A DNA stretch of 64,000 nucleotides from Alisma plantago-aquatica (GCA_963693085.1 OY856409.1:663677591-663741590), one strand, 5' to 3'. Positions 12,580 through 25,629 are shown, counted from the stretch's first letter. A program made the numbers and translations. The notes: generated by a model not told the origin, from the letters alone.

Positions 12580-14818
12580 TGTGGGGTTTTAGAGGAGGCA
12601 GAGAAGCAGCGGAAACAAAAAAATTCTCCCCAAAACCCAAAACAAAAGGAATCGCGTCAACGTCTATATAATAGGAAAGATGGTTTGTGGATGCATACCT
12701 TGTCCCGAGGCTTGCTCGGCGATAGTACCTCGCGCCTTGCGCGGTCTTCACCTCCGGTCTTGGACAATGTCTGTGCATCTCCTGGTCGCACTGGGACTGA
12801 AGACTCCCGGTCTCACCGGGACTGTCGGGATTGACAGTTGTCCTCCGAGCGACAGAGGTCTCCCGCCTCTGCAGTCGTCCACACAGACCGCCTGCAACTC
12901 CGATCTCCTTGTCACACAAGGAACCGGAAGGAGTCACACCCTCCTGTCAGCGTACTAGTTGCCAACACACTCTCCTACTTCCAGTTGCAACTATAGTTGT
13001 CTTTCCCTTGTCGTGCCTCCCTTTTCGGGTAGCACTTGCTCGGGCTCTCTCGGTTACCAAAACCAGAGAGAACGACAACTTTGCAGAGCAACCGGCTTGC
13101 ACTGAGTTGTACTCTGAGAAGCCCCCAATACCCCTATATATAGGTGGGTCATGGGACATGGTTCTCTATCCCGGGAAATATGGGACTAAAGTAGGAGTAG
13201 AAGGGTTTGAGATTTTCCACAAAAAACAACCAACTCGCAACCTGAACCGATCGTTTCACAACTAAAATGGTCAGTTGGGGATCTGAGCCGGTCGGTTGAC
13301 ACCTCAACCGATCAGTTGGGACCCATGAACCGGTCAGTTCACTTTTGAACTGGTCGGTTCGTGGTCCTGATCAGTTCCCGATTGACTTTCCAACTTTTGT
13401 TTCTAATTGATATCAAATACCAATCCTTGTTCCAATCAAATTGGGCAAGTGAAATGAAAGGAAAATTCTCACCAATCCTACTTTCCCAACTTGCCCGGTT
13501 GCAAGAGTTGAACCGATCATTTCAACACTTGAAGCAATCGTTCACCCTGTCCTTGAGCTGATCGATTCATTACATGAGCCGATCGGTTCACCAGGCTGAG
13601 CCGATCGATTCATCACATGAGCCGATCGGTTGGGAGTACAGATTGTGCATAATCAGTCAATTGCAGTTTCAATCAATCTGATACTCTAATCAATCAGTCC
13701 AACACCTTGAACACTATGATACTGAGCTATCAATTGATTGAGTGTTTAATTGAACTACTAAACTCCTTTAGTAATCAATCTAAACATTGTTTGTGGACAA
13801 AACTCCTCTTCCAGGTTAAATCCTATGTGTGTGACCCTATAGGTCCATTTCACGTTGGCAGTGAAAGTCCATAACACTTATGACTTCACAAGCAAAGAGC
13901 GGTGCCTAGTCACACATCAGTGCTACCCAAGTGAAATAGAAAGTTGGAGAACAACTTTCAATCCTACAATCCATGAATGGTGTTACAGTGAATGTATAAT
14001 TCCTTTGTCACTGATATCCTGAATGAACTCGAGGCATGGAACAATCATCCTGTCAACATTCATTCATTTCCTTGATCTCAGAGAAGACTGGGTGAGATGT
14101 GTGTGACATCAATATCACATATTGATTCACACGTGCATGCGCATGCCTTTCTCAATCCTACACATCAAGTGGCCAAGGATATCAAACTCCCTCAGGAGGG
14201 ACAAATCCCATATCTATCACTCACCCCTCAAAAGCCCCATGTGTCAAAGCCACCCAATCATCACCTTTATAACAACCCATGTTTCAGGACTACGTTTGAT
14301 GATGTCAAAGTGTACCCAACGACATGTGTTGAGTGTAGTGATTTCAGGTCTAAGAATCACACTCACCACCATTACTATGAGAGATGACTGTGACTACCAA
14401 GTCATGGTTCCATGTGTCACTCTCACGGTGGGTCTGTCTGATACCTTGTTCTCTAACCAATACCTATGTGCTTGGTTTGATATCACTATATCATGAATGA
14501 GATTCTGTCATCAACCAACACACAATCTAGTCTTTAGTGTTATTGATGTCTATGGTTATTTCCACAATAACAACCAACTAGGGACTAAAGAAGAATGAAT
14601 ACTTTTAACATCTGTATGATCTCATAGTTTAGGTCCTCAACCCAAAAGCATACGTCATTGAGTAAAATCATTCTTTAGACATCTATCATGTTACACCATC
14701 ATCTCAGAAACAGTTTAAACATATAGATCGGAAATTGCCTTTATTATTATTCAAATCATTAACAAAGTATCCCATTACAATCATCATATGACTTGCTCTA
14801 TGGGCATACATACCAACA
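12580..14818 (-). repeat. copia-2 5' LTR
   Basis: 2,239 bp, the partner of 5553-7775, with the same TG...CA ends, TATA box (13135-13142) and GATCGG cluster (13240-13640). The visible differences between the two LTRs are scattered substitutions and small indels, so the insertion is not recent but both LTRs are well kept. Confidence 0.93.
13135..13142 (-). promoter_or_regulatory. LTR TATA box, copia-2 5' LTR
   Basis: TATATATA; this is the copy that would drive the element's transcript, which would run leftward through the primer site. Confidence 0.5.
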
Positions 14819-15383
14819 TCATCACCTTTATAACAACCCATGTTTCAGGAGTGCGTTTGATGATGTCAAAGTGTACCCAACGGCATGTGTTGAGTGTAGT
14901 GATTTCCGGTCGAAGAATCACATTCACCACCATCACTGTGAGAGCTCACTGTGACTACCAAATCATGGTTCCATGTGTCACTCTCATGGTGGGTCTGTCC
15001 GGTACACTTGTTCTCTAACAAGTACCTATGTGCTTGGTTTGATATCACTATATCATGACTAATGAGATTCTGTCATCAACCAACACACAATCTAGTCTTT
15101 AGTGTTATTGATGTCTATGGTTATTCCCATAATAACAATTGACTAGGGACTGAACAGGAATGCATACTCTTAACACCCGTATGATCTCATCGTTTAGGTC
15201 CTCAACCCAAAAGCAAACGTTATCGAGTAAAACAATTCTTTAGACATCTATCATGTTACACTATCATCTTAGAAACAATTAAAACATATAGATCGGAAAT
15301 TGCCTTTATTATTATTCAAATCATTTACAAAGTATCCCATTACAATCATCACATGACTTGCTCTATGGGCATACATACCAACA
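14819..15383 (-). mobile_element. copia-1 5' LTR, inner continuation
   Basis: Continues the LTR interrupted at 5552: 14824-15383 aligns with 7217-7775 at nearly equal length (560 and 559 bp) and ends in the same CATACCAACA. 14819-14823 is the duplicated TCATC. The base pairs after 15383 belong to the older Sirevirus-like element into which copia-1 inserted. Confidence 0.9.
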
Positions 15384-15750
15384 GAACCCTCAACTGACAA
15401 GGTGTTGATGAACTGATCTTTCTCTCAAAATTTTGCAAACTGATTTTTTTTGCGAAACGACCCCTCATTTGAGAAAATTCTCGACTAAACCCTCCATCTA
15501 ACAGTCATTTTTTCAAATTGTAATGGTCGAACGAACTGACCGTTGGGAGGTGTGTCAGCAGAGAGCTGTTGGGCTCTTAGTCGACGAAAAGGTCGAATGA
15601 GAAGGTCACTAATTTGCAATAAATAGGACCCCAATCCACCCATTCCACACACAACTCGCTCTCTTCTCTACTTCCTCTATAGTGATCTTTTAGAGTTATC
15701 CTTCAGTAATACTCTTACACTTCCATCCATAGTTCTTCTTCAACCTCCAT
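15384..15750 (+). other. Sirevirus-like element, spacer upstream of the env-like gene
   Basis: No coding frame. It contains AATAAATAG near 15620, followed by a pyrimidine-rich leader running to the env-like frame, which could be a promoter or leader for that gene. Its left edge is set by the copia-1 LTR. Confidence 0.4.
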
Positions 15751-16932
15751 TTGTCTAAGAGGGCCTCATCTTCAGCGTGTGGTAGGAAGAAGCAAGTTGT
15801 AGCAAGGAAGGGAAGACAGGTCACTCCAGCTTTGAGCATCATCAATGACATCACCTTTAACAACGTTGCTACTGGAGAATTCTACCTCAAGATTACCTCA
15901 GATATTCCTCTTCCTCGACGTCTGGTGGACACCAACGACTTCATCATGCTCCTTGATCTCCCCAAGCTCTTCAAAGTGCAAAAATTAACGGAGTTCCCTT
16001 GAACCATCATTCTATTTTTGGTCCATCCAAGCCGTAAATGAGTTTTATGCTAATCTTACTAGGGATTCCAATAACACCTTCTCTTTCACTTCCATGGTAG
16101 ATGGCTTAGGATTCTACTTTTCTAAAAAAGACATCCTAAAAATGTTAGATATAGATGAGGAGGAATATGAAGGTTTCATAGACTTAACCACCAACAACCC
16201 TTTATCCAAACTCTCCACCAATGATAACACCATTAGTTTAGGAGATGTAAAAAGGGCCATATTTATTCCTAACACTTCATGCCATGAGAATAGGAGAACC
16301 TACTATGCACCATCTCTCACCCCTGAAGCTAGGGTAGTAAACCTCATTATCTCCCACAACATCTACCCCAGAGAAAATAAAATGGAAATCCTACAATTTA
16401 GAATATATCTTGTCTATGCTATCTTAGAGAGTATTCCAGTAAATTTCATTTACATTATCCTTTCCAACATGTTTGAATTCACTGGAAATCCTACTTATGC
16501 CAATTTTGTGTGCCAAATCATTCAATTTTTCCATGACAAAAACCTAGAGGATCTTAACTACAAGTGTGATAGGCGTCCTCAAAAACTCACCAAACATATT
16601 GTAGATAAGATGGGCCTTGAATTCAGACATAAGAGGGTTAGGACTGATGGAGAAACATCCACTGAGGCCAATACGCCGCCTCCTACTCCTCCTAGCTACT
16701 CCATAGAAAATTTAGCCAACAATGTGTGTTATCTCAAAGGGGCTACCTTTCACCTTGGGAGACAATTAGACTACAATCATCATGCCATGACCTATCTTAA
16801 CCAAAGAATGCATGCCTTGTCTCCAAATGTTCCCAACACATACCCATATTCACTCTATCCCGGGAGCCTCTATCCTTTTAACCCTTCAATTCAATACACC
16901 CAAATCCCACAACCACCTTCACATGATCTTTC
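15751..16932 (+). pseudogene. Sirevirus env-like (putative plant transposon protein domain) gene, 5' part
   Basis: A basic, Ser-rich N-terminus (SKRASSSACGRKKQ) is followed by a domain with FYANLTRD, DGLGFYFSK, LTPEARVVNLIISHNIYPRE and ILQFRIYLVYAILE. This is the pattern of the 'putative plant transposon protein' domain found in env-like ORFs of SIRE/Maximus elements. The first frame (15751-16002) and the second (from about 16003) are separated by a one-base shift. The first codon is TTG, perhaps a lost ATG. The gene is then cut at 16932 by an LTR element and continues after 24285. The role of these proteins is unknown; an envelope function is only a historical label. Confidence 0.75.
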
Positions 16933-19900
16933 CTATAACATACCAAATCTTGAACCCTACCCTAGAAGTCTGGCCTTTTAGTCTTATCCAAACAAGGTTA
17001 ACGTTTAGATCTAGATGATGTTTAGTATAACCCTAATGAGATAATGCATTTATAAATCACTATAATGTAACCCAATGTTCTCACATTAGATTTAGACTAA
17101 AAATGAAATATAAAAAGTGTCACAAGGGGAATACATGATAATTTGAGCTTAGTAATCACACATAAATCTTTAGGTGAAGTTTTGAACATAATTAGATGGA
17201 TAAATATAATAATGATGATAAATGTGAGGATCATAGGCTAAAATATTAACTATTTCATAACTCCTCAAAGGAAACCCCAAAAGTGGAATCTAGGATAAAA
17301 ACCATGTTCCTTGGTTCCCAATTACCTTGGGAGTCAAGTTTCACATTATTCACATAATAATAATTAATTTAATTCATTTAGGAAGGAAAAGATCTATGTT
17401 TTCCCCAAAATATCAAATAAAATAATAAATGACTTCAAACAAGGAAAATAACCTTAGATTCGTAATCTACATAATAAATATAGACTTTGGGTGAATTTTC
17501 ATCCATTTTGGAGAAAGTTTACTTAAAAGGTGAAATCAAGAGAGAGAAAATATGTAGAACCTTCAAAATATTAAATAAATGTATAAACAACTCCAAAATG
17601 TAAAATTGATGGAAAATTCGTATTAAACTCATCAACTATAACTTGTGGGTGAAGTTTCATCAATTTTGGATAATACTAGACATCTCTAATGCATTAGGAA
17701 AGAGAAAATGTGATTTATTTTAAAAGACTTAAATAAAATAGCAAAAGTCTTCAAAAGTGAAAACTAATGTCAAAATCAGATTCTACATGTCCTAATTAGA
17801 CTAGGTATCAAATTTCATTTAATTTGGACCTTGTTTGTACCTACAATTGAAGAGAGAAAGAAAAAAGGAAAATAATTTAATCAACACTTTACAAAATTTA
17901 GATTAGAAAACACCAACCTGCATAAACAATAACCGCAGACTAAGGTCTGGTATTCTAGGCATAACTCCCTCATTTATTATTGAAATTTCACAAAATAACT
18001 TGCGTTGGATTGCAAATTTAATTCCGAATCTATTGGTACAATATTCAATGTATAATGTGGAGAATTCGAGAAACACCTAATTTTTTTCATCAAGTCTTCT
18101 GAAACAACTTCTCACACACCCCCACTTATAAATACCTCTACTCCGATCTTCTTTGGTTATTTTATGAACCTCCTTTCATCTCAATTTCATCTTTTTTAAA
18201 GTGTGTGGCTGCTTCTAGGCGTTCTTTGATTTTGCCTTGCATCGTTGTTTCACCAAAAAGCCGAATGTGGTTCTTGGTTTGAGTTTGCGGCACCGCTCCC
18301 CGACATCATGTTTATTTTCATAGCATAATTGGACCTCAGGTAAACAACACTAACACTTGTTCTTCATGACCGGTTAGTTAGATTCACAAATGAATGACGA
18401 ATGAAGTTTTTCCCCAAACTCTCAGATAAGTTTTTCCTTGCCCATCTGACCTCTCTTTCTCTCTCATAAATTCCCAACTGATTTGGTTTTTTCTAATTTT
18501 GTGATTGGCTCATCTTGCAAAATTCATATCTTTTAATCTACTGGTCTAAAAATTATAAATAAATATGTTATGGAATTGGAAGAATATTCTTTATCTTATA
18601 AAACTACTTTTAGAGTCTGATTTTAATGTTTTTTTAATAATGAATTTTGGAGAATAAAATACATGTATACAATTCATAATAAATGTATCTTAATCATATA
18701 AACTTCAAATTGGATAATAAGATATGTTTTCTTAATCAATAGAATCTAATATATCACTTGGTAATTTTTCAGATTTCAATTCGAATTTAATAAAAATGTG
18801 ATTTTCTTGGGTTGCAATATAATCATCAATTAATGATTTGCATCTGATATGAAATTAGGTGAAGAGATATTCTGTTTGGATTTAGGGTGTAGACCCTAAC
18901 CTGATACACACATCATTAAGGTATGTTTGGATCCATGATTATTCTTTTTGAGAAATTAGCCTATGTTTCTTCTTTCTCTTGGTCCTATGGACATTAGCCT
19001 ATACACGATGTCTTTTCTTTTGAAAATCATGGTTCATGGGAACTACCTTATTTGTTATTGATCTTGTGATCATGGATATTCTCTTGGACTCTTTTTATTA
19101 TGCCGTGGTGTATGTTGGACTTATTTGATGATATGTGCCCACTTTTAGGTGGATGTTTATTTGTTGACATGTGATATCTTGTGCCCACTTGCATGTGGAT
19201 GTATATGTTATCCATTGTGTGATGGAAATATTGTATAATATGACTATACTTTCTACTTTCCTCTACATTTTACATGCTATGTGGTTTAGTAGCACTAGAG
19301 TAGTGTAATTGCATTGGTTTTGTTTATGGGCAGATGTGTAATTTCTTGCTCGAGCAGTATGCTCTTTTTGGGATGGAGGTTGCCCCATACTCGGGTTTCA
19401 AATTTGTGAGGTTTGACCCATGTTATATATTGGGAGTTTGATAGTACGTCATTCTCTATCAGGTTTCAAGTTTGTGAGACCTGACTGACTTTGTATTTAT
19501 ATTATTCTAGGGCTATGCTTATCTCACTTGCATGCATGATACTGATGATGATTGCGGGGTGTGTGCCCTACTTTCTTTTATTGCTCTTCATTTCCCACCA
19601 TGGTAGTGGATGTATATATGGAACAATCTTTAATTTGTTTTAATAACAAGTATCATTTTATTGTGATTGTTTTCTCTTGATGCCCATTTGGGTGGTACTT
19701 TCTTTTTTATGGGAAGCTTCTATTTATTTGTTATCCTTAGTTCCATATATTGCTCAATTTACTTTTTAGTATGCACATACCAGCCTTTACTGTTGTCATC
19801 TATTTTTTTCTTCTTGCTGGGGTATGCTTCCAACCCTAGGTGAAGGACTTAGAGGATATGGCATAAAGATATGGACCAAGCTTAAGGAGATAAAGCTTGG

Positions 19901-20180
19901 AGACAAAGTTTTTATGGCTTAGATTTCCCTCTATCTTCGATCCTTATGTTGTATCATACATGTAAACCCTATGTGGGAGATTAAGATATACTTTTGTAAT
20001 CTTGTTTAGAAATTGAATATAGTCATTATTTTCTTTCGCATCTTTACTTTGGTTGTTTTGAATACCATACATAAGATTTGAAATTTTTACACCCACTCCA
20101 TTTGTTTTAGGTGTGTTTGGACTATAGGTTTGATTCTTCAAATTTTTAGTAGGGAGTGGATCCCCTCTAAGATCCCACTC
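16933..20180 (+). repeat. LARD-like element, 5' LTR
   Basis: About 3.25 kb, beginning near TATAACATACC (TGTAACATACC in the partner, so TG has decayed to TA). A-T rich. It has a TATA box at 18127-18134 followed by a conserved leader, and two imperfect repeats of a GTGCCCACTT...GGTGGATGT block near 19134-19205. Scattered differences from the 3' LTR indicate an old insertion. Confidence 0.9.
18127..18134 (+). promoter_or_regulatory. LTR TATA box, LARD-like element
   Basis: TATAAATA in a context shared with 22225-22232 of the other LTR. It would start a transcript about 2 kb before the LTR end, leaving a very long R-U5 region. Confidence 0.5.
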
Positions 20181-21036
20181 TGTACAACATGGTGTCAGAG
20201 CCCATGGTAGTCAGAATCTAACTATTTCAATTTTGTCTCCCTAATAGAACCCTTGACTTGGATAGTTACCTCTAGGAGAGATTTTTTCCCCAGATTTTTC
20301 CTAAATTGTTTTTTATGATGAGTGGTGGATATGAGATTCACATTACAATCCTAAGGAGTAAACCCTAATGCGAAAAGGATTAGCTGCACTTGTCCTATCA
20401 AATAGGTTAATGATGATTTATATCTCTTGATGTTAAGAGGTTTGTCTTAAGGATGAAATTAGGTTATGTGGAAGTATTGGTCTAAAGGGATCTTAATATG
20501 GAAATATTGTGACTTGGTTTTCACATTGATTTTGGGCCCTAATTTTAGTTTTCAACTGCAAAAGTTTTCACAACAAATTATTATCCATATAATACTATAT
20601 GTACAAAAATAATGTTTTCTCTAAATTTTATCAAAGTTTTCTTGAACTAAGTCACAACGAATAATTCTATGATGTTAGTGAAACCTTAGAAATAGTTGGA
20701 ATAGAATTCTAAACCTAGTTTTGAAGAAGTGACTAGGGATATGTGGATTGATATAAAGGTGTGGCTGACCTACCCTATGACTTTTGTATGTATATGTAGG
20801 GTTGATAGGTTAGAGGCACAAGGACCTAAAACTCAACCCTAGTTGGTATGACTTTTAGTTGGATATATGAACAACATAAATCTCTAAAATAGTCACAACT
20901 AAAAGATACGTGGGTAACCCTGAATGATGATTAGTTTGACTTGTTAGGTTGGACCTTTTAAGGGGTGAAGACTAGTTGGTTGTTTATGTCTGGATCTATA
21001 GATTTTGAGGACAAAATTCTTTTAAGGGGTGGAGTG
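20181..21036 (+). other. LARD-like element internal region
   Basis: 856 bp, non-coding. It starts with TGTACAACA and the primer site TGGTGTCAGAGCCC (20190-20203), one base from the initiator-Met type over the first twelve. It ends with the purine tract AAGGGGTGGAG (about 21024-21034) before the second LTR. Confidence 0.85.
20190..20203 (+). other. LARD-like element primer binding site
   Basis: TGGTGTCAGAGCCC, close to the initiator-Met tRNA type site TGGTATCAGAGCC, ten bases after the LTR end. Position and sequence both fit. Confidence 0.8.
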
Positions 21037-24000
21037 TTGTAACATACCGGATCTAGAACCCTACCCTAGAAGTTTGGCCTTTTGGTCTTAGCCAAACAAG
21101 GTTAAGGTTTAGATCTAGATGATGTTTAGTATAACCCTAGTGAGATAATGCATGTATAAATCACAATAATGTAACCCAATGCTCTCACATTAGATTTAGA
21201 CCAATAGTGGAATATAAAAAGTTTCACAATGGGAATACGTGATAATTTGAGCTTAATAATCACACATAAATCTTTAGATGAAGTTTTGAACATAATTAGA
21301 TGGATAAAAATAATAATGATGATAAATGTGAGGATAATAGGCTCAAGTATTAATTGTGTCATAACTCACTAAAGGAAACCCCTAAAGTGTAATCTAAGTT
21401 AAAAATCATGTTCCTTGGGTCCCAATTACCTTGGGAGTCAAGTTTCACATTATTCACATAATAATAATTAATTTAATTCATTTAGGAAAGAAAAGAACTA
21501 CATTTCCCCCAAAATAGCAAACAAAATAATAAATGACTTAAAAAGAGGAAAATAAGATTAGATTCGTAATCTACATAAAAAATATAGCCTTTGGGTGAAT
21601 TTTTATCCATTTTGGAGAAGTTTGCTTAAAAGGTGAAATTAGGAGAGAGAAAGTGTGTTGAACCTTCAAAATATGAAATAAATATATAAACAACTTCAAA
21701 ATGTAAAATTGATGGAAAATTCGTATTCAAATCATCAAATATAACTTGTGGGTGAAGTTTCATCAATTTTGGATCATTCTAGACGTCTCTAATGCATTTG
21801 GAAAGAGAAAATGTGATTTACTTTATAAGAATTAAATAAAATAGCAAAAGTCTCCAAAAGGGAAAACTAATGTCAAAATCGAATTCTACATGTCTTAATT
21901 AGTCTAGGTATCAAATTTCATTTAATTTGGACCTTGTTTGTACCTTCAATTGAAGAGAGAGAAAATAGAAAATAATTTAATCAACACTGCAAAATTTGGA
22001 TTAGGAAACACCAGCCCACATAAACAGTATCTGAGGACCAAGGTTCGATATTTTGGGCATAACTCTCTTGTTTCTTAATGAAATTTCATGAAATCACTTA
22101 CGTTAGATTGCAAATTTAATTTCGTATCTATCCATACCATATTTGTAGCCTAACATGGAGAATTTGAGAAGTGCCTAAACTTTTTCTTCAAGTCTTCTGA
22201 AATAACTTCTCACACACCCTCACCTATAAATACCTCTGCCCTTGTCTTCCTTGGTTGTTTTATGAACCCCCCTCTCATCTCAATTTCATCTTTATTTAAG
22301 TGTGCGGTTGCTGCTAGTCGTGCTTTGATTTCACCTTGCATCGTCGTTTCACCCAAAAGCCGAATGTGGTTCTTAGTTTGAGTTCGTGGCACCACTCTCT
22401 GACGTCATGATTATTTTCAGAGTGTAATTGGACCTCAGGTAAACAACTCTGGCACTTGTTCTCCATGATTGGTTAGTTAGTTTCATGAATGAATGATGAA
22501 TGAAGTTTTTCCCCAAACTCTCAGATAGGTTTCTCCTTGCCCATCCGACCTCTCTTCCTCTCTCGCTAATTCCCTACTTATTTGGCTTTTTCTAATTTTG
22601 TGATTGGCTCATCTTGCAAAAATCATATCTTTTAATCTACTTGTCTAAAGATTATAAATAAATATGTCTTGGAATCGAAAAAATATTCTTTATCTAATAA
22701 AACTACTTTCTGAGTCTGATTTCAATGTTTTTTGAAGAATGAATTTTGGAGAATAAAATACATGTATAAAAATCATAGTAAATGTAACTTAATCATATAA
22801 ACTCAAAATTGGATAAAAAGATATATTTTCTTAATCAAGAGAATTTAATAAATCAATTGGTGATTTTTTAGATTTTAATTTGAATTTAATTTAAAAAAAA
22901 TGATTTTCTTGGGTTGTAATATAATCATCAATTAATGATTTAGATTTAATATGAAATTAGGTGAAGAGATATTCTATTTTGATCTAGGGTGTGGACCCTA
23001 ACCTGATACACACATCATTAAGGTATGTTTGCATCCCCAATTATTCTTTTTGAGAAATTAGCCTATGCTTCTTCTTTCTCTTGGTTCTATGGATATTAGC
23101 CTATACACAATGTCTTTTCTTTGGAAAATCATGGTTCATGAGAACTACCTTATTTGTTATTGATCTTGTGATCATGGATATTCTTTTGGACTCTTTTTCT
23201 TATGCCTTGGTGCATTCTGGACTTATTTGATGATATGTGTCCACTTTTAGGTGGATGTTTATTTGTTGATATGTGATATCTTGTGCCCACTTGCTTGTGG
23301 ATGTATGTGTTGTCCATTGTGTGATGGCAACATTATATAATATGACTATACTTTCTACTTACCTCTACATTTTACATGCTATGTGATTTAGTAGCCCTAT
23401 AGTAGTGTAATTGCATTGGTTTTGTTAATGGGCAGATGTGTAATTTCCTGCTCGAGCAGTATGCTCTGTTTGGGATGGAGGTGGCCCCATACCCGGGTTT
23501 CAAATTTGTGAGGTTTGGCCCATGTTATATATTGGGAGTTTGGCAGTACATCATTCTCTATCAGGTTTCAAGTTTGTGAGACCTGGCTGACTTCGTATTT
23601 ATATTGTTCTAGGGCTATGTTTATCTCACATGCATGCATGATATTGATGAAAATTGTGGGGTGTGTGCCCTACTTTATCTTATTGTGCTTCATTTCCCAC
23701 CATGGTAGTGAATGTATATATGGAACAATATTTTATTTGTTTTAATGGCAAGTATCATTTTATTGTGATTCTTTTCTGTTGATACCCATTTGGGTGGTAC
23801 TTTCTTTTCTATGGGAAGCTTCTATTTATTTGTTATCCTTAGTTCCATATATTTCTCAATTTACTTTTTAGTATGCACATACCGACCTTTGTTGATGTCA
23901 TCTATTTTTCTCTTCTTGCTGGGGTATGCTTCCATCCCTAGGTAAAGGATTTGGAGGACATGGCATAAAGATATGGACCTAGCTTAAGGAGATAAAGCTT

Positions 24001-24284
24001 GGAGACAAACTTGTAATGGGTTAGATTTCTCTCTATCTTCGATCCTTATGTTGTATCATACATTTAAACCCTATGTGGGAGATTAAGATACACTTTTGTA
24101 ATCTTGTTGAGAAATTGAATATAGTCATTATTTTCTTCCGCTGCTGTACTTTGGTTATTTTGAATACCATACATAAGATTTGAAAAATTTACACCACTCG
24201 AACATATCTTTTGGGCGTGTTTGGACTGGAGGTTTGATTCTTCAAATTTTTAGTAGGGATTGGATCCCCTATGAGATCCCACTC
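21037..24284 (+). repeat. LARD-like element, 3' LTR
   Basis: Same length as the 5' LTR to within a base by my boundaries. Begins (T)TGTAACATACCGG and ends GATCCCACTC. TATA box at 22225-22232. It has no coding capacity. Confidence 0.9.
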
Positions 24285-24463
24285 CTTTCATTTCCCATAC
24301 TCAATACTCACCTATGCAACTCCAGGACATTGCTTCCCACTTCAGGTTTGATAGGGTACCTACATTTCTGGATGCATATGCTCTTACAAAGATAGGTGCA
24401 CTTGATTGGAAAACACTTTTCAAGTATTATGGTGATGATCCATTTCCTGGGAAAGATCCTTAG
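24285..24463 (+). pseudogene. Sirevirus env-like gene, 3' part
   Basis: Continuation of 15751-16932 after the inserted element. A frame without stops (MQLQDIASHF, FDRVPTFLDAYALTK, ending KDP and TAG at 24461-24463) looks protein-like. It is one base out of phase with the upstream part, so a further frameshift is likely. Read with the upstream piece, the gene would have been of the order of 450 codons. Confidence 0.6.
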
Positions 24464-24969
24464 GTTGATGTAATCTTGCAATCCTTCAAATGATGTTATC
24501 CTATGTAGTGAGTATTACTACTTGTGTAATCTTTATGATGTTATCAATGTAATCGAGCTTGTTTGAGTTCACTTGAGCATGTTAGTAAAATATATCTTGT
24601 GGCTTTCATTGGACATTCTCTATCACTTTGATTTGTATCTTTTGTATCATATTGAGGGGGAGAATCTTATTCAAGGGGAGTAATATGATTATATGGCTAT
24701 TTGAAATGATAAAGGGGGAGAAATAATATAAAATCAAAATAAATGAGTTTCATGCTCTATTAGCTTAACATTAATTGATGCTATATTCTTAAGAGAAGGA
24801 TACTATGTGGATACTATGTTCCATATCTCTTTAGGAACTATTAGCACACATTTTATGAAAACAAGAATATGTTCTTCATCCAAGGTAAATCTCAGGTATG
24901 AAACTCATCTCATTTAAATCATTTTGTTTATATTTTAGAAATATTTGTCATCTTGAAAAAGGGGGAGAT
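24464..24969 (+). other. Sirevirus-like 3' untranslated region with several polypurine tracts
   Basis: Four purine runs lie between the env-like gene and the LTR: GAGGGGGAGA near 24653, AAGGGGAG near 24673, AAAGGGGGAGAAA near 24711 and AAAAAGGGGGAGA ending at 24969. Multiple conserved polypurine tracts are a known mark of Sireviruses. Confidence 0.7.
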
Positions 24970-25426
24970 TGTTGGCTAAATTGGACATTAATATACCCTT
25001 GGTTTTGATGATGAAAACCATTTCATTCTTGTGTATCTAACGTACTACTTGAGTACTTTAGGTTTCAAAGGAATAAGGAAATCCTACCAAGTGGGAAGAT
25101 GAAGATAAATGCAAATTGAAGATCAAATGCGCTTAATTGTATAAATGCTCATGATTGCACTCAAATGTAAACACTTATACAAAAATATAATATACAAGTA
25201 CTTAGACATCATTTAAATCAAGTGTTAGATCTTCCTTACCCACTTATAACCCTTAGACATATTTCCCCCAAAGTTAGAATCACCCACACACATTAAAACA
25301 CACACTAAGTAGGTGATTTAAAAGTCTAGAACAGGGACACCCTCGGTCAAAGAAATTGTCGACCGAGACACACTCGATCGAAGTTCTTGTGGACTGAGAA
25401 ACACATCAGTCGAAATTGTGAGCATT

Positions 25427-25629
25427 GTTCAACAACTTACACAATTGTTCTATAAATTAGCATTTCGGTCGAAAATAACCTCGATCGAGTAAGCAACGGT
25501 CTAAAGCTTGTGACTGTTAGACTGAGTGGTTCAACAACTTATAGAATTGTTCTTTAAATTAGCATTCGGTCAAAAATAACCTCGATCGAGTAAGCAACGG
25601 TCTAAAGCTTGCGACTGTTAGACTGTATG
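25427..25629 (+). repeat. Tandem duplication of about 102 bp in the Sirevirus-like LTR
   Basis: Two adjacent copies, 25427-25528 and 25529-25629, each starting GTTCAACAACTTA and containing CCTCGATCGAGTAAGCAACG. They differ at a few positions only. Confidence 0.9.

Larger units (their letters stand above)
5548..14823 (-). mobile_element. copia-2: complete Ty1/copia element nested in the copia-1 LTR
   Basis: The element spans 5553-14818 and is flanked by the perfect 5-bp duplication TCATC (5548-5552 and 14819-14823). Outside these, the sequence matches the continuous LTR at 7190-7230, so the target was the LTR of a copy of its own family. Order on the minus strand: 5' LTR 14818-12580, primer site, leader, pol 11216-7797, polypurine tract, 3' LTR 7775-5553. 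It is structurally complete at both ends but its polyprotein has several stops and almost no gag. Confidence 0.95.
16928..24289 (+). mobile_element. Non-autonomous (LARD-like) LTR retrotransposon inserted in the env-like gene
   Basis: Two direct repeats of about 3,248 bp (16933-20180 and 21037-24284) enclose only 856 bp. The element is flanked by the duplication CTTTC (16928-16932 and 24285-24289). A primer site follows the first LTR and a polypurine tract precedes the second. No reading frame of note exists anywhere in it. The tail of the internal part (GAGGACAAAATTC then a purine tract) resembles the pol end of gypsy chromoviruses, suggesting derivation from that group. Movement would need proteins supplied by another element. 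Confidence 0.9.

Noticed and set aside
12395..12937. A 180-codon open frame on the minus strand, with similar frames at 5548-5892 and 12680-13265
   Set aside because: It lies across the LTR edge and recurs only because the LTR recurs. Both strands are open there, a sign of GC-rich LTR sequence, and no domain is visible.
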